64,000 bases of DNA, from assembly GCF_035222275.1 (NCBI RefSeq), contig NW_026946359.1, forward strand, positions 2,914,001-2,978,000. Direction: 5' to 3'. How positions within the stretch are numbered: position 1 is the stretch's first letter; each line of letters starts with the position of its first letter. The translations under genes were made by a program, and so were the position numbers. Below, in pieces: positions 60,537-64,000 of the stretch. The notes below the pieces were generated by a model. It was not told the origin of the DNA. It saw only the letters and a program-made list of their open reading frames with translations, and did not search any database. This stretch comes from Podospora bellae-mahoneyi (lineage: Eukaryota; Ascomycota; Sordariomycetes; Sordariales; Podosporaceae).

Positions 60537-62410
60537 TGTGTCAAATAATGCGTACCGGGAGGGAAAATACACTACCAAGAAGAACAAGCAACAACGTCAA
60601 AAGAAACCAACACACAAGGGACCAATAATTCCAAAAAAAAAAAAAAAAAAAAACGGGCGAACCAAAATAAGTTGCCCGAGGAAAAGTACACAAAGGTGTT
60701 GGTTGGTTGTATACGGTATCAAACCAAGAAAGAGACTGAAAAAAACGTTCTCAAGACCAGTTCCTATCCGCTAGATATATGAAGAACGGTTTTGGTGTTT
60801 TAGTTTAGGTCGGGGACAATCCACACTCGCACCAGTGACGGTTTCTGCAACGACGGGCTGGCAGCTTAACGAACTGGTGTAACGCGCGGGCTGGCGGGCG
60901 GCGGCGGCAAACTCTTTGGTGCTTCTTTCTTGACTTATTTTTGTAGAAGGAGGCGTGGTTGCTTGGGGGGGGGAGATACACACATAACAAAGCGCTTGCT
61001 GGGTTGTGTTTTGAAGAAGGGGCCGTTTAAACTTAGTAACCGACTCTCTCACAAACAAACCCCGAAAATGTGTTGCTGATGCAGGAACGAGAACGGGAAG
61101 GGGATGACGATAGGGCTGGAATAAGGTCAGGAAAATATTCCGGCCGGAAAGAAGAAGAAGAAGAAGAAAAAGAAGAATGACAGGCCGCCTGAAGTTATAG
61201 GGGAGGTTTCAGCTCTGTGATGGGCAGGGACGGTTTTCATAGTATTCCTATTTTGTAACTCCTTGATGCAAACCCCTCCTTCCTCCCACGAACCCGGGGC
61301 GATGCATGCGGTTGCTGATGGGATGGATGGATGGATGGGATGAAAGCCCCCTCTCTCCGTCCATCCTCCACCTCGGCGCTTGCCATGTTCGTCCTCTTGG
61401 TTGTCAGTCAGATCAGACCTCCTCAATATGCAAAGCGGCGCGGCAGTACCTATCCAGTCCGGTCTTTTCTCAGCCGCTCCCATTTGCCTAACCAATCCAC
61501 GCCAGTCCATTTCTCAGACACCAAGTGCGATCCTTGTGTGATAGGAGACATACGTATGTCTCAAAAAAAAAGAAACGGGCTGACGGACATGCAACGCTCG
61601 GCCAACCGTCCACGTTTGCCCATCCCTTTCCCCCCGGACACCAACACCGACATCCGTCATACTCGGACCCGAAGAGCAACAACACCTACCTTCTTGTTTT
61701 CTTCCTCCCTCACGGCACACGGCACGCACCATCACCGTGAAACGAACAGCGAGAGGGAAGGGTAATGACGTCCCTCGCCCAGAAAAAGGGCAACGAACGG
61801 CTAACCCCCAGATGCGGTGGTGGTGAGATCCTCCCCCGGCCCGTTCCAGGAACGACTTACAATAATACCTAACACCAACCAACCAACCAAACTCAGTCTA
61901 GGGCCTGCCCTGCTGGGCTAGGCGAATAATAAACTGCCGAGCTTTTGGGCTGCGCTTGGTTCTTCAACTACACTTCAGACGAGCGTTAGTGTGCCAAATG
62001 CACTGCGGTGTAACAGCACTTTGTCGATCAAGATTGTGTCTATGGTATGTATTTATTCAGGGCCAACATTGCGAACGTTGGGATGAGGGAAGACGGGATG
62101 ACGACAGGCTGGTTGTTGAACGGTGCACGACAGTCAGAGGGGCAGTGATCCCCGGTCACGGCCAGCCTAGTTAGGTCTGACATGGTGAGGACCAAGTAGA
62201 TAGTCGCATTTGTCCCAGTCTGGGCCTTTCTCGAAAGGTAAAGGACAAGACTGTAGATCCTACTAGTTCCCGCTGCTTGCGGCTGGGTGGCTGGCTTGCC
62301 CCTCCCCCACCATCTCGTTTCCATTCCTTCACCAACCTGTTCGTCTCAGATTACGCAAAGTAACCCCCCTCCCCAGGGGTTCGGGATCCCTTGGCCAGCA
62401 AATAGTTCGG

Positions 62411-62417
62411 TATAAAA
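62411..62417 (+). promoter_or_regulatory. Orphan TATA box with pyrimidine-rich downstream sequence
   Basis: TATAAAA followed by GGGGG, then CT-rich DNA with three CCCAT units about 40 bp later, a typical fungal start-site layout. The next ATGs start very short frames, so any transcript would be non-coding or encode a tiny peptide. Confidence 0.35.
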
Positions 62418-62804
62418 GGGGGCAGATATACGCTCTCTCTGCCGTTCCGTCCCATCCCATCCCATCCGCACTTGTACAAGCCTCTTCTTACACCCTTTGC
62501 CAAGTGTGAGAATTACGCGTCATCAAACTTGCTCATGTACAGCAGCCACATCACATAACGCTTTCCAATCCAGTCCAGGAAGAGTGATGGTCGATCCCTT
62601 GTTAGAAGTTGTGATTAGAATATCATGAGTAAACAAAAGTGAGGCCGCCGATGACGCCTGACATCGAGATACGGCAGTTCGGTCACCAAAACAAGCATAG
62701 CAAGACAGTTTTGGACAGGACAAACCCAAACAGAAAAAGAAAAAAGAAAAAAGAAAAAAGAAAAAAGAGCAAACTTCTCATTGACAAACCCCACCTCACT
62801 CTTC

Positions 62805-62810
<6 letters not shown>

Positions 62811-62847
<37 letters not shown>
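62811..62847. repeat. (TC)n microsatellite
   Basis: An uninterrupted TC tract of about 18 units in the 3' flank of the kinase gene. Confidence 0.9.
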
Positions 62848-62850
<3 letters not shown>

Positions 62851-63175
62851 ATAGAAATACCGTAATCTCTAGTCGGTCTAGCTTGCTCTCTGCTTGGTTG
62901 GCCATGCTCTAACTTCTTTCTCTGTAAAAGATAGAAGAATGATGTGTCCCCAATTGCCCCTCGCTCGCTTGCTTCTGTTTTTTCTTTCTTTTTTTTTTTC
63001 TTTTTTTTTTTCACAACCAAAAACGCCTCGCCCAACTGCCCGAAATAAAAATAAAATCAATAAAAAAGAGTTCTTCCGTGTCTTGTCCCGCCAAAGGTCT
63101 CTTCATTTTGTTTCACCCAATTCAAAAACGTCTCTCTCCCTACTCTCCCCCTTCCCATACACACACCTCATCCTT

Positions 63176-64000
63176 CTAAACTCTCTGCATCCCCCCAAAC
63201 CCATGACTCTCCAACAAGCTGCTCGAAGCCACAAAACTAAAACCCCCAAAAGGATCATCCCTATCACCAGCCTCCCTCCTGCCCACTCCCGGCACACTCC
63301 CCATCTCCCTCCCGCCCCAACTCCCCGCCTGATCAAACCTCGACACAACCGGACTCAAGCTCAACTCGGTAAACTCGGCCGAGAAATTCTCCGCCAGCTC
63401 CGGGTCAGAAATATACGGCTGAATCGGCGGCTCCACCTCCCTCGCCTGCAGCGCCTTCCAGTTGATCTTGCGGAAGAACCTGTGCTTCTTGATCGTCTCC
63501 AGATCCTTCGGCATGTTGCTCCCCAGGCGCTTGGCGGGATCCTTGCGCAGCAATCTGGTAAGGAGATCCTTCGCGTCTGGACCCAAAAAGTAAGGCAGCA
63601 CTAACTTCTGCTTGATGATGTTGTCCTGAATCTTCTTGTTGTTTGGTCCGCGAAAGGGGGGGTTCCCAGTCATGAGATCGAAACCAAGCGCGCCCAAAGA
63701 CCACCAGTCAACCGCCTTGCCGTACTTCTTGCCTTGAATCACCTCGGGAGCCATGTACTCGACCGTTCCCAGGATCGAGTTACACGTGTCCGAGTCGACT
63801 GCCACTTTGGAAAGGCCAAAGTCGGTCAGCAAAAGGTGGCCCTGAGAGTCGAGGAGGCAGTTCTCCGGCTTGAGATCGCGGTAAACCACGCCCAGGTTCT
63901 GGTGGAGATGAGACAAGGCGAGAACCATCTCGGCCATGTAAAAGGCGGCAGTCTCTTCGCTAAACATCCTTTCCGTACTGAGATGAGTGAACAGCTCGCC
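63176..64000 (-). CDS. AGC protein kinase, Psk1/S6-kinase type, C-terminal part (5' end outside window)
   Basis: The frame is open at the right window edge and gives 274 codons of the C-terminal part. Visible are the start of the C-lobe (GELFTHLSTERMFSEE), the catalytic loop VVYRDLKPENCLLD, DFG in LLLTDFGLSKVAVD, and the T-loop CNSILGTVEYMAPE. Next come DWWSLGALGFDLMTGNPPF and the AGC tail PPIQPYISDPELAENFSAEF. A turn-motif-like TELSLSP and a hydrophobic motif FGGFSFVASS near the end fit the S6K/Psk1 group. Psk1-type kinases phosphorylate ribosomal protein S6 under TORC1 control. The divergent linker between turn and hydrophobic motifs is Gly/Arg-rich. The ATP-binding lobe lies beyond 64000. 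Confidence 0.9.
   Translation of the reverse strand, partial: GELFTHLSTERMFSEETAAFYMAEMVLALSHLHQNLGVVYRDLKPENCLLDSQGHLLLTDFGLSKVAVDSDTCNSILGTVEYMAPEVIQGKKYGKAVDWWSLGALGFDLMTGNPPFRGPNNKKIQDNIIKQKLVLPYFLGPDAKDLLTRLLRKDPAKRLGSNMPKDLETIKKHRFFRKINWKALQAREVEPPIQPYISDPELAENFSAEFTELSLSPVVSRFDQAGSWGGREMGSVPGVGRREAGDRDDPFGGFSFVASSSLLESHGFGGMQRV

Larger units (their letters stand above)
60537..63175. other. 2.6-kb coding-poor region with simple repeats and an orphan TATA box
   Basis: It contains the promoter of the b561 gene and the 3' flank of the kinase gene. Repeats are poly-A (about 60631-60652), GAA-rich DNA near 61147, GGAT units (61317-61340), AAAAAAG units (62737-62768) and a CT tract. A TATAAAAGG at 62411 has no supported coding gene downstream. 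Confidence 0.6.

Overview
The window is chromosomal DNA of a filamentous ascomycete, most likely a Sordariomycete (Sordariales-like). Genes are interrupted by short introns (about 44-165 nt, GTANGT-type donors, YAG acceptors). Intergenic spaces are pyrimidine-rich and hold many microsatellites. The proteins read as fungal orthologues: Sin3, Hrd3, Sch9, Rna1, Nar1, Snu114, Atp14. I found no convincing transposon, no complete tRNA or rRNA gene and no CRISPR array. Exon limits come from reading frames and splice consensus only.

Layout, left to right. 0-8 kb: 3' part of SIN3 (+), a coding-poor stretch, a secreted Thr/Cys-rich wall-type protein (-), and a small secreted protein (+). 8.6-14 kb: succinate dehydrogenase Fe-S subunit (-), an Sfr1/Mei5 recombination factor (-), a tRNA-like fold, and a CHR-type chromate transporter (-). 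15-23.4 kb: a six-exon Zn2Cys6 transcription factor (-), about 4.3 kb without genes, and the CIA targeting factor Cia2 (+). 26.8-38 kb: U5 snRNP GTPase Snu114 (-), acetoacetyl-CoA thiolase Erg10 (+), a WDR89-like WD40 protein (-), and the ERAD factor Hrd3 (+). 38-48.7 kb: a small membrane protein (-), RanGAP Rna1 (-), a C2H2 zinc-finger gene (+) with an in-frame TAG before a further zinc-finger segment, another small membrane protein (-), Nar1 (+), a SUZ/RGG RNA-binding protein (-) and a 104-residue unknown (+). 51-64 kb: AGC kinase Sch9 (+) with a long, possibly intron-bearing leader, ATP synthase subunit h (-), a DOMON-cytochrome b561 membrane protein (-), and the catalytic C-terminal part of a Psk1/S6K-type AGC kinase (-) cut by the window end.

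The genes are mostly unrelated housekeeping genes, as is usual for a fungal chromosome arm. Loose themes are cytosolic Fe-S assembly (CIA2, NAR1) beside an Fe-S client (SDHB), and two TORC1-type AGC kinases about 7 kb apart. No new multi-gene system stands out. The most unusual local signals are the in-frame stop in the C2H2 gene, the twice-used exon-split cysteine module in the secreted protein, the interleaved inverted repeats near 11.9 kb, and the SCH9 leader.
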